Positions 8,612-18,356 of a stretch of DNA of 64,000 bases are shown in pieces (the first letter of the stretch is position 1; each line of letters begins with the position of its first letter). The position numbers were made by a program, and so were the translations under genes. A model generated the notes under the pieces. That model was not told where the DNA came from and ran no database searches. It was given only the letters and a program-made list of their open reading frames with translations. The DNA lies in NCBI RefSeq assembly GCF_004361815.1, contig NZ_SNWA01000001.1:4154001-4218000 (forward strand), given 5' to 3'. The DNA is from Paraburkholderia sp. BL10I2N1. Its GTDB lineage: Bacteria; Pseudomonadota; Gammaproteobacteria; Burkholderiales; Burkholderiaceae.

Positions 8612-11539
8612 ATGCGTCTAAAAAAATCGCACATCGCTCCATCCGGCAAGCTCATCTCGTTCGAATACGACGGCGAGCGCATCCGCGCGCTGGAGGGCGA
8701 GTCCATCGCCGCGGCGCTCGCCGACGCCGGCCGCGGGGTGTATCGAGAGACACTCAACGGGGAGCGACGCGGGCTGTATTGCGGTATGGGCAACTGCTTC
8801 GAATGCCTTGTGTGCGTGGACGGCAAACAGGGACAACGCGCCTGCATGACGAAGGCGGCGGACGGCATGCAGGTCACCGCACAGGGCACGGCGCGCGCAA
8901 ACGCCGGCGCTCATGTGCCGCTCGCGCCGACGCCTGAAGGCGCACAGCCGCGCGAGGTCGCCGTTGACGTGCTGGTGGTAGGCGCTGGTCCCGCGGGACT
9001 GATGGCGGCGTGTGCGGCCCGCTCGCGTGGTGCATCGGTCGAGGTGATCGACGAGCGCCCCATGGCGGGCGGCCAGTTCTTCAAGCAGATCGCCCCGAGC
9101 CAGCAGGCCAGCAAACTCGATCGACAGTTCCGCGAAGGCGCAGCGCTGATCCGGCGTGCCCGCGCGATGGGGGTCACGCTCACGCCAGACGCGTTCGTCT
9201 GGGGGGCATTCGGCCCGCACGAAATCGGCGTGATCGTGAATGGCGCAAGCGTTGTGTTCCGCCCGCTGCAGATCGTGCTCGCTCCCGGCGCGTACGAATA
9301 CACCGCGCCCTTCCCGGGTTGGACCTTGCCCGGCGTGATGACCACCGGCGGCGCACAAACGCTAGCGCGGGCGTATCGGGTGGCGCCGGGCGAGCGAATC
9401 GTCATTGCGGGCAACGGGCCGCTGAACCTGCAACTTGCCGCCGAGTTGGTGGCCGGCGGCGCGAACGTCGTGGCGGTTCTCGAAAGTGCAACGCGGCCCG
9501 GCTTGCGCCTGTGGCGCGAACTGCTTGTCGCGACCCGCGAAGCGCCCAGCCTGATTCGCGATGGCGCCGCTTACCTCGCCACGCTGCGCGCCGCGAACGT
9601 GCCGGTCATCTGGAATGCGCGCGGGCTCAAGGCGCATGGCAAGCAGCGGCTCGAAGAGATCGCCTACAGTTGCGGCGACAAACCCGTCACCCTCTCATGC
9701 GACACCCTGTGCGTCGGTTATGGCTTCGCGCCGACGACCGATATTGCACGGGCGCTCGGCTGCGCGCATTCGTTCGTCGACAGAGGCGTCGGTCATCTCG
9801 CCACTGACATCGACGCGAACGGGCAGACGAGCATCGCAGGCGTGTTTGCGGCAGGCGATGGCGCGCGCATCGGAGGCGCCCGGGTCGCGCTCGCGCGCGG
9901 GACGCTTGCGGGTCACGCGGCGGCGGATGCGCTACGTCTTCAGTCAAAGGCGGACGCCGGGCAATCGCGTGCTGCGGCACGCCGTGCGTTGGCGCGCGCG
10001 GACCGGTTCCAGACCGCGCTGTGGAAAATTTTCGCCACACCGGCGCCGAGCATCGTGGATCTGCCGCGCGATACGATCGTCTGCCGATGCGAGGACGTGA
10101 CGCAGGGCGCGATGCTCGACCAGCTGTCCATTGGGCACGACACGCTGGCGTCGATCAAGCGTAACACCCGTCTTGGCATGGGCCGCTGCCAAGGGCGCAA
10201 TTGCGCGGCGAGTTGCGCCAGGCTCATCGAGGAATCGACGGGCCGTGTCCGTGAGGTCATGCATTTTCTCGCCCCGCGCGTGCCGGTGCGGCCAGTGCCG
10301 CTCGCCGCGCTGGCGTTCGAGAAGCCCGAATGGGGAGGCCATCGTAAGGCGTCCACGCCGAACGTTGCGCGGCCCGTGGAAGAGCCCGCCCTGGGCGATC
10401 AGAATGCCGACGTCCTCGTGATCGGAGGCGGTGTGATGGGTGCGTGCCTCGGTCATTTTCTGAGCCGCGCGGGCCGCGACGTGCTGGTGGTGGACCGCGA
10501 CGATTTGAACCTGCAGGCGTCCGGCGCGAACGCGGGCAGCCTGCACGTGCAACTACTGTCGTTCGATTTCGGCAAGAAGGCCCGCGCGGGCGGCACGCCC
10601 GCGGCCAACACGCTTGTTCTCGGCCCCGCGTCGGTGCGGCTCTGGCAGCAACTCGAACGCGAAAGCGGCGACAACCTCGAAGTCCGCGTGACGGGCGGCC
10701 TGATGGTGGCCGACAGCGAGGCTGGTATGCACTTCCTCGAGCAAAAGATCGCGCTCGAAAAACAGTTCGGCATTGAAGCGGAACTGCTCGATGCACGCGG
10801 CCTGCTCGCGTTGTCCCCGCATCTGTCGCCCACTCTGCTCGGCGCGGAATACTGCCCGATGGAAGGCAAGATCAATCCGTTGCGCGCAACGTATGCCGTC
10901 ATGCGCCTTGCCAGCGCGCAGGGCGCGCGCTTCCAGCGTGCGACCAACGTCACGGCGATCATGCGAGATCGCGGCGGCTTTTCTGTCGCCACAAGCCGTG
11001 GCCGGATTCGCGCACGTGTCGTGGTGAACGCCGCCGGCGCGTGGGCAAAAGAGATCGGCGCGATGCTCGGCGTGCACGTCCCGGTGGCGGGCGCGCCGTT
11101 GCAGATGATCGCCACGGAACCTGCGCCGAAGCTCGTCGACCACCTGATCGCCCACGCCGACCGCCACCTGAGCCTGAAGCAGACGGCGACCGGCGGCATC
11201 CTGATCGGCGGCGGCTGGACCGCCGCGTTCGACCCCGTGCGGCGCATGAACCACGTAATGCGCGAGAGCATCGAAGGCAATGCCTGGGTCGCAAGTCACG
11301 TGCTGCCCGCGCTCAAGGGACTTCACATGGTGCGCGCCTGGGCCGGCATGAATATCGACATCGACGGCGCGCCGATTCTCGGTCCGGTGGAAGGCGTTCC
11401 CGGCTTTTTCAATGCCGTGACGTCGAACGGATACACCCTTGCACCGATCGTGTCGCAACTCGTGACCGATCTCATTCTTCAACGCTCTCCCGAACTCGAC
11501 ATCGCGCCCTTTCTGCTAGACCGGTTTGCATCTGCGTGA
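8612..11539 (+). CDS. Four-module FAD / iron-sulfur amino-acid dehydrogenase fusion (HcnABC / LhpFEB-like)
   Basis: A 975-residue soluble flavoprotein joining modules that are usually separate subunits. Residues 1-90 form a ferredoxin-like [2Fe-2S] domain (C57, C62, C65, C78). Residues from about 119 carry a GAGPAG Rossmann FAD site and a second nucleotide site (IVIAGNGPLN). Residues 480-535 are a BFD-like [2Fe-2S] domain (C491-x-C493 and C526-x4-C531). From residue 600 there is a DAO-type FAD domain (VLVIGGGVMG). The order matches gamma-alpha-beta subunits of hydrogen cyanide synthase, opine oxidases and D-hydroxyproline dehydrogenase. It probably oxidises a secondary or D-amino acid. The start at 8612 follows AAGG by seven bases; the upstream extension is discarded. 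Confidence 0.82.
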   Translation: MRLKKSHIAPSGKLISFEYDGERIRALEGESIAAALADAGRGVYRETLNGERRGLYCGMGNCFECLVCVDGKQGQRACMTKAADGMQVTAQGTARANAGAHVPLAPTPEGAQPREVAVDVLVVGAGPAGLMAACAARSRGASVEVIDERPMAGGQFFKQIAPSQQASKLDRQFREGAALIRRARAMGVTLTPDAFVWGAFGPHEIGVIVNGASVVFRPLQIVLAPGAYEYTAPFPGWTLPGVMTTGGAQTLARAYRVAPGERIVIAGNGPLNLQLAAELVAGGANVVAVLESATRPGLRLWRELLVATREAPSLIRDGAAYLATLRAANVPVIWNARGLKAHGKQRLEEIAYSCGDKPVTLSCDTLCVGYGFAPTTDIARALGCAHSFVDRGVGHLATDIDANGQTSIAGVFAAGDGARIGGARVALARGTLAGHAAADALRLQSKADAGQSRAAARRALARADRFQTALWKIFATPAPSIVDLPRDTIVCRCEDVTQGAMLDQLSIGHDTLASIKRNTRLGMGRCQGRNCAASCARLIEESTGRVREVMHFLAPRVPVRPVPLAALAFEKPEWGGHRKASTPNVARPVEEPALGDQNADVLVIGGGVMGACLGHFLSRAGRDVLVVDRDDLNLQASGANAGSLHVQLLSFDFGKKARAGGTPAANTLVLGPASVRLWQQLERESGDNLEVRVTGGLMVADSEAGMHFLEQKIALEKQFGIEAELLDARGLLALSPHLSPTLLGAEYCPMEGKINPLRATYAVMRLASAQGARFQRATNVTAIMRDRGGFSVATSRGRIRARVVVNAAGAWAKEIGAMLGVHVPVAGAPLQMIATEPAPKLVDHLIAHADRHLSLKQTATGGILIGGGWTAAFDPVRRMNHVMRESIEGNAWVASHVLPALKGLHMVRAWAGMNIDIDGAPILGPVEGVPGFFNAVTSNGYTLAPIVSQLVTDLILQRSPELDIAPFLLDRFASA

Positions 11540-11575
11540 AGCACCTCCACGACCACTCACACAAAGAATCCTGAC

Positions 11576-12820
11576 ATGCCCCATACCGACCTGAAAAACC
11601 GCATTGCCGCCTGGATCGACGCACACCGGGACGAGCAGCAGGCGCTACTCGCAACACTCGTGCGTTGTCCTTCCGACAACCCTCCCGGCGACTGTGCACC
11701 GCATGGCGAGCTTGCCGCGACCGAGATGGAAAAGCTCGGTTTCACAGCCGAGCGTCATCGCGTGCCGGATGACGTGGTCTCTCGGCACGGAATGCAAAGC
11801 GTCATGAATGTTGTTGTGCGCGAGCGCTTCGCGCCCGGTCCGATCATCGCGCTCAATGCGCATGGCGACGTGGTGCCGGCCGGCGGCGGCTGGAGTACCG
11901 ATCCGTATGGCGCCGAAGTCCGCGACGGCTGGATGTATGGGCGCGGAGCGGCGGTCTCGAAGTCTGACTTCGCGACCTACGCATACGCGTTGCGCGCGCT
12001 GAAGGAATGCGGCGCGCCGCTCGCCGGCACTGTCGAGCTGCACTTTACGTATGACGAGGAAACCGGCGGCATGACCGGCCCCGGGTGGCTTCTCGCCGAA
12101 GGCATCTCGCGGCCCGACTATGCTGTGTGCGCATCGTTTTCGCATCATGTGACTATCGCGCATAACGGCTGTCTTCATCTCGAAGTGAAGGTGGTCGGCA
12201 AGTCGGCGCACGCGGCGCGGCCCGATACCGGCCACGATGCACTCGAAGCCGCTACCCAAATCCTTGGCGACCTCTACTTGCACCGCGCGACACTTGCGGG
12301 CCGCCACTCGAAAGTAGCAGGCATCGATGCGCCAACGCTGGTCGTCGGCCTGATCGACGGCGGGATCAATACGAACGTCGTGCCTGACGAGATCACCTTC
12401 CGGCTCGACCGACGGATCATTCCCGAAGAACAGCCCGAAGAAGTCGAAGTCGAAATCCGCGCGCTCATCGATGCATCCACCGCCAGGTTGACGGGCATCC
12501 GCGTGGAAATCACGCGGATCCTGCTCGCCCGTCCATTCATGCCAATCGACGGCGCCGCGGCGCTTGCGGAGATTTTCCGTCGTGAGGCAAGCGAGGTCAC
12601 GCAGGAAGACGTGCAGACAAACGGCGTGCCGCTCTACGCCGATGCGCGGCTCTATGTCGAAGCGGGCGTGCCGACCATTATGTATGGCGCCGGTCCGCGT
12701 TCGCTGCTCGAAGCGAACGGCCATCGCGCGGACGAACGCGTACCGCTCGCGTCACTTGCACTTGCGAGCAAGGTGGTCGCTAATGCGATCGTCGAATTGC
12801 TTGCCCCCACCGCGACCTGA
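11576..12820 (+). CDS. M20-family zinc amidohydrolase (ArgE/DapE-like deacylase)
   Basis: Di-zinc hydrolase of 414 residues that typically removes an acyl, succinyl or carbamoyl group from an amino acid. Metal and catalytic residues are visible: H96-x-D98 in NAHGDVV, bridging D131 in [10 protein letters not shown], and the E161-E162 pair in TYDEETGG. A dimerisation lid domain sits in the middle. It lies 36 bp after the fusion dehydrogenase and 10 bp before the ABC ATPase, in one operon. Because a hydantoinase is in the same locus, N-carbamoyl-amino-acid hydrolysis is an attractive guess, but the motifs look closer to ArgE/DapE than to the HyuC-type carbamoylases. Confidence 0.8.
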   Translation: MPHTDLKNRIAAWIDAHRDEQQALLATLVRCPSDNPPGDCAPHGELAATEMEKLGFTAERHRVPDDVVSRHGMQSVMNVVVRERFAPGPIIALNAHGDVVPAGGGWSTDPYGAEVRDGWMYGRGAAVSKSDFATYAYALRALKECGAPLAGTVELHFTYDEETGGMTGPGWLLAEGISRPDYAVCASFSHHVTIAHNGCLHLEVKVVGKSAHAARPDTGHDALEAATQILGDLYLHRATLAGRHSKVAGIDAPTLVVGLIDGGINTNVVPDEITFRLDRRIIPEEQPEEVEVEIRALIDASTARLTGIRVEITRILLARPFMPIDGAAALAEIFRREASEVTQEDVQTNGVPLYADARLYVEAGVPTIMYGAGPRSLLEANGHRADERVPLASLALASKVVANAIVELLAPTAT

Positions 12821-12830
12821 GGCTAAATCC

Positions 12831-13562
12831 ATGATCGACATCACCAACGTATCGAAATGCTATGGCAGCGTTCAGGTGCTGGAACGATGCACGACACGCG
12901 TGACGCAGGGTGAAGTAGTCGTGATCTGCGGACCGTCTGGCTCCGGTAAATCGACTCTCATCAAATGTGTGAACGGTCTCGAACCGTTCCAGCAGGGTAC
13001 GATTCACGTCGGCGGTGTATCAGTCAGCGCGCGCGGCACCGATCTATCGAAGCTGCGCGCGCGCGTGGGGATGGTGTTTCAGCAGTTCGAGCTTTTTCCG
13101 CATCTGTCGATTATCGACAACCTCATTCTGCCGCAGGTTTCGGTCCTCAGGCGTGGCAAAGCCGAGGCGACGCAGAAGGCCCGCACGTTGCTCGAGCGCG
13201 TCGGACTTGCGCCGCACGCCCACAAGTATTCAGGGCAGCTATCCGGCGGCCAGCAACAGCGCGTGGCTATCGCGCGAGCCTTGTCAATGGACCCGGTCGC
13301 CCTTCTCTTCGACGAGCCCACGTCAGCGCTCGACCCCGAGATGGTCAACGAAGTCCTCGATGTAATGGTGGAGCTCGCTCGGGAAGGCATGACGATGATG
13401 TGCGTCACCCACGAAATGGGCTTCGCGCGCCGTGTGGCAGATCGTGTGATCTTCATGGATGGCGGGCAGATCGTCGAAGACAGTACAAAGGGCGACTTCT
13501 TCGACACGCCGAAGTCGCCACGAGCGAAGCACTTCTTGTCCAAAATACTGCAGGCCGCCTAG
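12831..13562 (+). CDS. Amino-acid ABC transporter ATP-binding protein (GlnQ/HisP type)
   Basis: Cytoplasmic ATPase of 243 residues, full length for the PAAT family. Walker A is GPSGSGKST (34-42), the Q-loop lies in [11 protein letters not shown], the signature is LSGGQQQR (137-144), Walker B ends in D161-E162 ([12 protein letters not shown]), and a switch His is in VTHEMGFA. It starts 10 bp after the M20 gene. It completes the importer whose permease and binding protein are in the divergent operon, so both operons must be expressed together. A longer frame beginning inside the M20 gene is not used. Confidence 0.9.
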   Translation: MIDITNVSKCYGSVQVLERCTTRVTQGEVVVICGPSGSGKSTLIKCVNGLEPFQQGTIHVGGVSVSARGTDLSKLRARVGMVFQQFELFPHLSIIDNLILPQVSVLRRGKAEATQKARTLLERVGLAPHAHKYSGQLSGGQQQRVAIARALSMDPVALLFDEPTSALDPEMVNEVLDVMVELAREGMTMMCVTHEMGFARRVADRVIFMDGGQIVEDSTKGDFFDTPKSPRAKHFLSKILQAA

Positions 13563-13679
13563 TATCCCGAGTTAGAGATTCATTGCGTTATTTGCGTTGT
13601 GTACTAACCTAGGTTGCAGGGTACGCAAGTCAGTCGTGATCGGTTGCTGTTTGAGAGGAAGGTGTCGTTGCGGCTTGCG

Positions 13680-14108
13680 TCAGAGAGTTGGACCGCTCGG
13701 CCGCGGTTGCTGCCTGAAGGTCCATACGGAATTAATCAGGAAAGTCAAAACCAGCACCATGCCCGTCGCGATGACCTGGGCGATCATGTAGTTGAGCTGG
13801 CTGTCCTCGGTCAGCACCTTCATCACAACACCGTTGACCAGCACACCGAGGCACGCCGTCGCCGCGAACTTTGGCAGGGTATTCAGATGACTGCCGGCCG
13901 ATCTGAAAGTCAGCCGCCGGTTCAGGCAGTAATTCACGAGAGCCCCAACAACCGCCCCTGCGACCGATCCGGTAACGGGTCCGGCCCGGCCCGAAGCGAC
14001 CGTCGCGACGAGGACAAGGTATTGGGCAAGCGTGCCGACCGCGCCGATGCTGGCGTACGCGACAAACTTCAGCACCACGCGACCATCAGGCATTGCTTGC
14101 GCTGACAT
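13680..14108 (-). CDS. GtrA-family membrane protein
   Basis: Small protein of 142 residues with four hydrophobic segments, matching the GtrA family, thought to help translocate polyprenyl-phosphate-linked sugars across the inner membrane. Characteristic segments are FVAYASIGAVGTLAQYLVL, VGALVNYCLNRRLTF and the final LTFLINSVWTFR. The start at 14108 has AAGGA upstream, which makes the gene overlap the end of the GtrB-like gene by about 23 bases; an ATG at 14093 is the alternative. Overlap and order suggest translational coupling with the glycosyltransferase. Confidence 0.82.
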   Translation of the reverse strand: MSAQAMPDGRVVLKFVAYASIGAVGTLAQYLVLVATVASGRAGPVTGSVAGAVVGALVNYCLNRRLTFRSAGSHLNTLPKFAATACLGVLVNGVVMKVLTEDSQLNYMIAQVIATGMVLVLTFLINSVWTFRQQPRPSGPTL

Positions 14109-15159
14109 TCTGGTAACGATCCTTGATGAGATAGACGGGACGCTTCTTCGATTCTGCGTAAATGCGCCCGATATACTCGCCCAGTACACCGATCCCGATC
14201 AACTGCACGCCGCCCAGCATCAACACGGCGGTGAGCAGAGACGCGTACCCGGGCACCGCGACGCCGTGAATCAGGGTTCGTGCGATCAGAAAGGCGGCGT
14301 ACAAAAATGCGAACGTGGCGACCGCCGTACCGATATAAGTCCAGACGCGCAGCGGCAACGTACTGAAACTCGTAAAACCTTCCAGCGCAAAATTCCACAG
14401 CTTCCAGCCGGAGAACTTCGACTCGCCCGCTGCGCGAGACTCACGCACGTACTCCACGACGGCGGTCCGATAGCCCACCCAGGCAAACAACCCTTTCATG
14501 AAGCGTCTGGTTTCAGGCAATTTCTTCAGTGCGTTGGCCACTTCCCGCGTGATCAGCCGAAAGTCGCCGACGTTTTCCGGGATATGCGTATCGCAGACGG
14601 CGTTGTGCATCCGGTAGAACATGGCGGCCGTTTTCCGCTTGAGAAACGAATCCGAATCCCGATTGCTCCGTCTTGCCAGCACGACGTCATTACCTTCCCG
14701 CCACTTTTCGACCAGCTGCCTGATGACATAGGGCGGATCCTGAAGGTCGGCGTCGAACGGGATCAGGATGTCGCCCATCGCTTCATCGAGCCCCGCGGAC
14801 AAAGCGGCTTCCTTACCGAAATTGCGCGTCAGGTCGATGACACGGATCCGGCTATCGGCGACCGAGCGCTGCAGCAACTGGCACAAGGTGTTATCGCGGC
14901 TGCCGTCGTTGACGCAAACGATTTCGAAGGTAAGGCTATCAAGCGATTCCAGCACGGGCAATGTCGCTTCGAAGAACTTGCTGATCATCTCCTCTTCGTT
15001 ATAGAACGGCACAACCAGCGAAAGCAGCGGAACATCGGCAGTCACCACCACCGCAAGCGGCGGCGCTACCTGCTGGGCGTCGCCGTGAATTGGCAGGTCC
15101 GGATGCAACGCCCTCAGCAGAGGTGCACCGAGCAGTTGTTCGCGGCCCATGTAATTCAT
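14086..15159 (-). CDS. GtrB/DPMS-like GT2 polyprenyl-phosphate sugar transferase
   Basis: A 357-residue GT-A enzyme that makes a polyprenyl-phosphate sugar. The GT2 start is VPFYNEEEM, followed by VCVNDGSRDNT and the DxD-like acidic site in PFDADLQDPP. Two C-terminal membrane spans then precede GEYIGRIYAESKKRPVYLI, typical of GtrB/ArnC-like enzymes. The ATG at 15159 follows GGGGGGAC and matches the family N-terminus; a long upstream in-frame extension is probably untranslated. With GtrA downstream and an acyltransferase upstream it forms a minus-strand glycan-modification operon. Confidence 0.85.
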   Translation of the reverse strand: MNYMGREQLLGAPLLRALHPDLPIHGDAQQVAPPLAVVVTADVPLLSLVVPFYNEEEMISKFFEATLPVLESLDSLTFEIVCVNDGSRDNTLCQLLQRSVADSRIRVIDLTRNFGKEAALSAGLDEAMGDILIPFDADLQDPPYVIRQLVEKWREGNDVVLARRSNRDSDSFLKRKTAAMFYRMHNAVCDTHIPENVGDFRLITREVANALKKLPETRRFMKGLFAWVGYRTAVVEYVRESRAAGESKFSGWKLWNFALEGFTSFSTLPLRVWTYIGTAVATFAFLYAAFLIARTLIHGVAVPGYASLLTAVLMLGGVQLIGIGVLGEYIGRIYAESKKRPVYLIKDRYQNVSASNA

Positions 15160-15304
15160 GATTGTCCCCCCAGCCGTGGCAGGCCGTTCGAAGCAGATGG
15201 CATCCCCGTTCGCACACGCGTGCAGACCCGAGCCTGTGAACCAATTTAATCCAGAGCGGACGGCACGTTTGTTCGCATCCCAACACTCCCGGCCAAACGG
15301 CACT

Positions 15305-16549
15305 TCAGGCAGCCGCGGCGGGCTGGGCCTTTGTCCTGGTACGAGAGAGCCCCGATCTGCGCAGCAGCGAGCGACCGAGCGCAATACCAGGCCGCTCGAC
15401 AAAGACGAACGTCAAGGACGAAAAGCCGCTCACGACCAGAGCCGTCAGAGACACGACGCTCCAATATCGCGTTACGGATCCGATCGCGAACTCGCGCAGC
15501 GGTGCGATTGAGAACACCAGGTGCAGACAGATGCCGTGGGTCAGGTAAATGCCGTAGCTGATGGCGCCAAGGCGTTGCGCAGCGCGTGTCCTCAAAAGAC
15601 CGAATATGTCGCAACCGTTGGTGATCAGATAAAAGAAGACCGCCAGCAGAATTGCCTGAGTTATGGGATGTGAAACCTGATAACCGGCATAGACCACGGC
15701 CAGCAAGGCCACGGCCGCTATCGAGCTTGCGGCTGCGGGAAGATTCGTTCCGAACCTGCCGTCTCGCAGGGAGGCGAATATCATGCCGATGCTGAATAGC
15801 AGGATGAAAGCAGACTGTGGAAAACGACCTGCCAGACTGAGTGACGCCGCGACAAGGAATACCGCGACAGAAAAAGCCAGCCGGAACCTTCGTGAGAAAG
15901 CAATCAGCGAGGTCAAGGCAAGCGAGAAATAGAAGTACCATTCCCACCCCAACGTCCAGACCATTCCCGTCATGATGGGAGGACCGCCGTAACCATTGAC
16001 CCGGACATTTGCGCCCAGCCCGAGCAGCATCCAGTTCCCGATCTCCTTGACGAGCTGGATTGCGCTTACGTTCAGGTGCGGCCCCGTTGCCGAAAGCGTA
16101 ATTGCCAGCATCAGGGCAATAACCAGGTAGTACAACGGAGCGATGCGGAAGAATCGCGCGGTATAGAGGGAAAACAGATAGCGTCTGTAATCGGTGGCAT
16201 TGCGGGTGTGACTCGACGCCGCGACCGCCTTCCCCCAGAAAAGGAAACTCGTGATGATGAAGAACAGCGCAACCCCGATACTGCCCAGCTGGTTGAAGAA
16301 TAAGCTTGGACCGGCTCCCCAATAGCCTGTCGTCATATAGACGTAGTAGCCGGATCCATGCGCAAAAAACACGCCCAACGCCAGGAAGCCGCGTAGTCCG
16401 TCGATCGTCCGTGACCGGTTATTGTGCTGCGCAGGCGGCTCGTCCAGGCCCTTGAAGTAGCGCAGCGAGAAAAGCCCGAGCAGAACGACCATCACCGGAA
16501 CAATGCGCCACGGCTCATAAATTCCACTATTGATCAGATCTGAGCCCAT
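15305..16549 (-). CDS. Acyltransferase-3 family membrane O-acyltransferase (first of three)
   Basis: Integral membrane acyltransferase of 414 residues with about ten spans, which typically acetylates sugars of O-antigen or exopolysaccharide. The conserved helix IDGLRGFLALGVFFAHG contains the catalytic-type His, and the ARFFRIAPLYY motif follows. The C-terminus has the family ending around LTFVFVERPG. It heads the operon with the GtrB- and GtrA-like genes. Base composition here is somewhat AT-richer than in the catabolic locus. Acceptor unknown. Confidence 0.82.
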   Translation of the reverse strand: MGSDLINSGIYEPWRIVPVMVVLLGLFSLRYFKGLDEPPAQHNNRSRTIDGLRGFLALGVFFAHGSGYYVYMTTGYWGAGPSLFFNQLGSIGVALFFIITSFLFWGKAVAASSHTRNATDYRRYLFSLYTARFFRIAPLYYLVIALMLAITLSATGPHLNVSAIQLVKEIGNWMLLGLGANVRVNGYGGPPIMTGMVWTLGWEWYFYFSLALTSLIAFSRRFRLAFSVAVFLVAASLSLAGRFPQSAFILLFSIGMIFASLRDGRFGTNLPAAASSIAAVALLAVVYAGYQVSHPITQAILLAVFFYLITNGCDIFGLLRTRAAQRLGAISYGIYLTHGICLHLVFSIAPLREFAIGSVTRYWSVVSLTALVVSGFSSLTFVFVERPGIALGRSLLRRSGLSRTRTKAQPAAAA

Positions 16550-17151
16550 CCTGTTCCCTCGACCGTTGTTGTGAAACGCGCGCCTGCGCGGTCACGATGG
16601 ACGCCATACGGGTGCCATGTCGCAATCCGATGCAACTCATATTAGGTGGGTGCCCGCGCCTTCGTTGTTCGCTCGCGAACACACCCAGAGCGATTGGAGC
16701 GGATCCCGTTGAGGCGGGTACTGCGGGATACTGCCGACCCGCCCTGCGGCGGGTTCCCGCCACAAGAACGAACGGTTGGCGACCTGAGCAGCGTCAGGCA
16801 GCCCTGCCCTTCGATCCAATGTCAAAGCTGGAAAATGACAAACACGCGACGAACTGGCAACGAGCAGGCGTCGGCAGAATCGGGCCGGTTTCGTGCTGTA
16901 GCACTCATTTTCCCGGGCCTTCCGGGTGGACACGCTCCGTCGAGCTATTTATTGTCAGAAGGGACGACAGTTGCGCCGTATGCCTGTGTGCCGCATCTCT
17001 GACGTTCAAATTTATCGAAGGGCCGTTCAGGATTGTTACCCTACGGATAGCCGATCAGCGTTCTTTCAATGCAAGCCCCATGTCGGCCGTAAAGACCGGA
17101 CAACTATTTCATAGATATTGCGCTGAAGTGCCCTTGTTACGCGGAAAGCTC
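16550..17151. other. 602-bp intergenic stretch with a probable decayed acyltransferase end
   Basis: This lies between the start of the minus-strand acyltransferase and the plus-strand glycosyltransferase, so it must hold both promoters. An open frame runs through it into the glycosyltransferase, but the translation is low in family features and I do not use it. The only recognisable piece is LTFKFIEGPFR (see 16999-17031). No RNA gene or clear hairpin was seen. Confidence 0.4.
16999..17031 (+). pseudogene. Possible C-terminal remnant of an acyltransferase-3 gene
   Basis: The plus-strand reading here gives LTFKFIEGPFR. This matches the conserved tail of acyltransferase-3 proteins, for example LTYRFIEVPFR in the intact copy at 22874-24025 of this window. 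Sequence upstream in the same frame no longer looks like membrane spans. It may be the last trace of a fourth acyltransferase lost by deletion. The match is only eleven residues, so chance remains possible. Confidence 0.3.
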
Positions 17152-18276
17152 ATGAAACGTCCTACAAAAGTGAACGTCCATCTCTTTTACGGTGCCGACC
17201 CGACTCAATACCGGCAGGGAAAGGCAAAGGGCTGCCTTTATGGCTATCATCACGCCGAGTCGGAGAACTATCATCTCACCTACTCTCATGATGCTAAAGA
17301 AGGAAAAATCAGGAGATTTTTCCGGAAAGGTCTTAAAGCTGCTGTCGGATTTGATTTTTTGCACACCTGGCATAACAGACGGCAGATACTCGATGCAGAT
17401 GTAGTCTGGACGCACACGGAATTCGAATATCTGGCAGTTGCGCTCCTTCTTCGACTGCATCGTCGCCCGAAGAATCCACTCCTTCTGGCACAAAGCGTAT
17501 GGCTCTTTGACCGCTGGCACCGCTATGGCCCGGTACGCAGATTGCTCTATCGCTCATTGGCGAAGCGAGCCGATATGATGACAACCCATTCGTCGATAAA
17601 CCAGAAATTGTGTAAAACCTGTCTCGGCCTTCCCGCCACCCAGGTTTTTTACGGGATATGCACTGACGACTTTCCGATTTCCACGGTTGCGCCGTGGCGC
17701 CCCCACTCACCCCTTCGAATTGCCGCGATAGGCAATGATAGAGACAGAGACTGGGATACGCTCATCGATTCGTTTTATGACGATAACCGGTTCGAGGTTC
17801 GACTCGCAACGAGAAGACGGGTGCGTTCAGCAAAGCAATCGCCCAACATCAAAATCGGACCGGTGTTTGGCCTCGCAGCGCAACGTGAACTGTACTATTG
17901 GGCTGACGTCATTGTGGTCCCGCTTCGAGAAAACAAACACGTGTCCGGGATCACGGTTATTCTCGAATCCGTTACGTATGGCAAACCGGTCATTGCCACT
18001 GACGTCGGTGGACTGCAGGAGTATTTCTCGCCGAATGAAGTGACGTACGTTCCTGTCGCCGACGCAATAGCGCTCCGTGATGCAGCACTTTCTCTTTCAC
18101 AATCTCCCGAGGACGCCTGGAATAAAGCGTTGCTCGCCAGCCAGCGACTCATAACGAGCGGGTATACGACAGCAAATTTCGCGAAGCAGCATGTCGCACT
18201 CACCGAACAGATGCTCGCAGCAGCCTGCAGCCCGGAAACGGGAGAAATGCTGACTGAGGGTTTGCGTGGTTCGTGA
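17152..18276 (+). CDS. GT4-like glycosyltransferase, AT-rich
   Basis: Predicted cytosolic glycosyltransferase of 374 residues with a GT-B fold. The C-terminal donor domain shows VPLRENKHVSGITVILE followed by GKPVIATDVGGLQEYF, the usual nucleotide-sugar region. The first Glu of the common E-x7-E motif is replaced (VSGITVILE), a variant seen in some GT4-like enzymes. The ATG follows GCGGAAAG. Composition is unlike the neighbours: 17281-17340 has only 22 G/C in 60 bases, suggesting recent transfer. The N-terminal extension possible in this frame is rejected as atypical. Confidence 0.7.
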   Translation: MKRPTKVNVHLFYGADPTQYRQGKAKGCLYGYHHAESENYHLTYSHDAKEGKIRRFFRKGLKAAVGFDFLHTWHNRRQILDADVVWTHTEFEYLAVALLLRLHRRPKNPLLLAQSVWLFDRWHRYGPVRRLLYRSLAKRADMMTTHSSINQKLCKTCLGLPATQVFYGICTDDFPISTVAPWRPHSPLRIAAIGNDRDRDWDTLIDSFYDDNRFEVRLATRRRVRSAKQSPNIKIGPVFGLAAQRELYYWADVIVVPLRENKHVSGITVILESVTYGKPVIATDVGGLQEYFSPNEVTYVPVADAIALRDAALSLSQSPEDAWNKALLASQRLITSGYTTANFAKQHVALTEQMLAAACSPETGEMLTEGLRGS

Positions 18277-18330
18277 TGGCGCCGCGGTACAAGTTATGCC
18301 GACGTTGAGTTTTCCTCGACACCTGACGCA

Positions 18331-18356
18331 GCCGGGCGATGTGCGCCGCGCCCGGC
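18331..18356. other. GC-rich hairpin between convergent genes
   Basis: GCCGGGCG at 18331-18338 pairs with CGCCCGGC at 18349-18356 across a ten-base loop. It lies between the ends of the glycosyltransferase and the next acyltransferase. It has no T-run on either side, so it is at best a weak or factor-assisted terminator. Confidence 0.3.

Noticed and set aside
16597..17151. N-terminal extension of the glycosyltransferase at 17152
   Set aside because: The upstream frame reads like non-coding sequence apart from an acyltransferase-like tail, and a normal GT4 start occurs at 17152.
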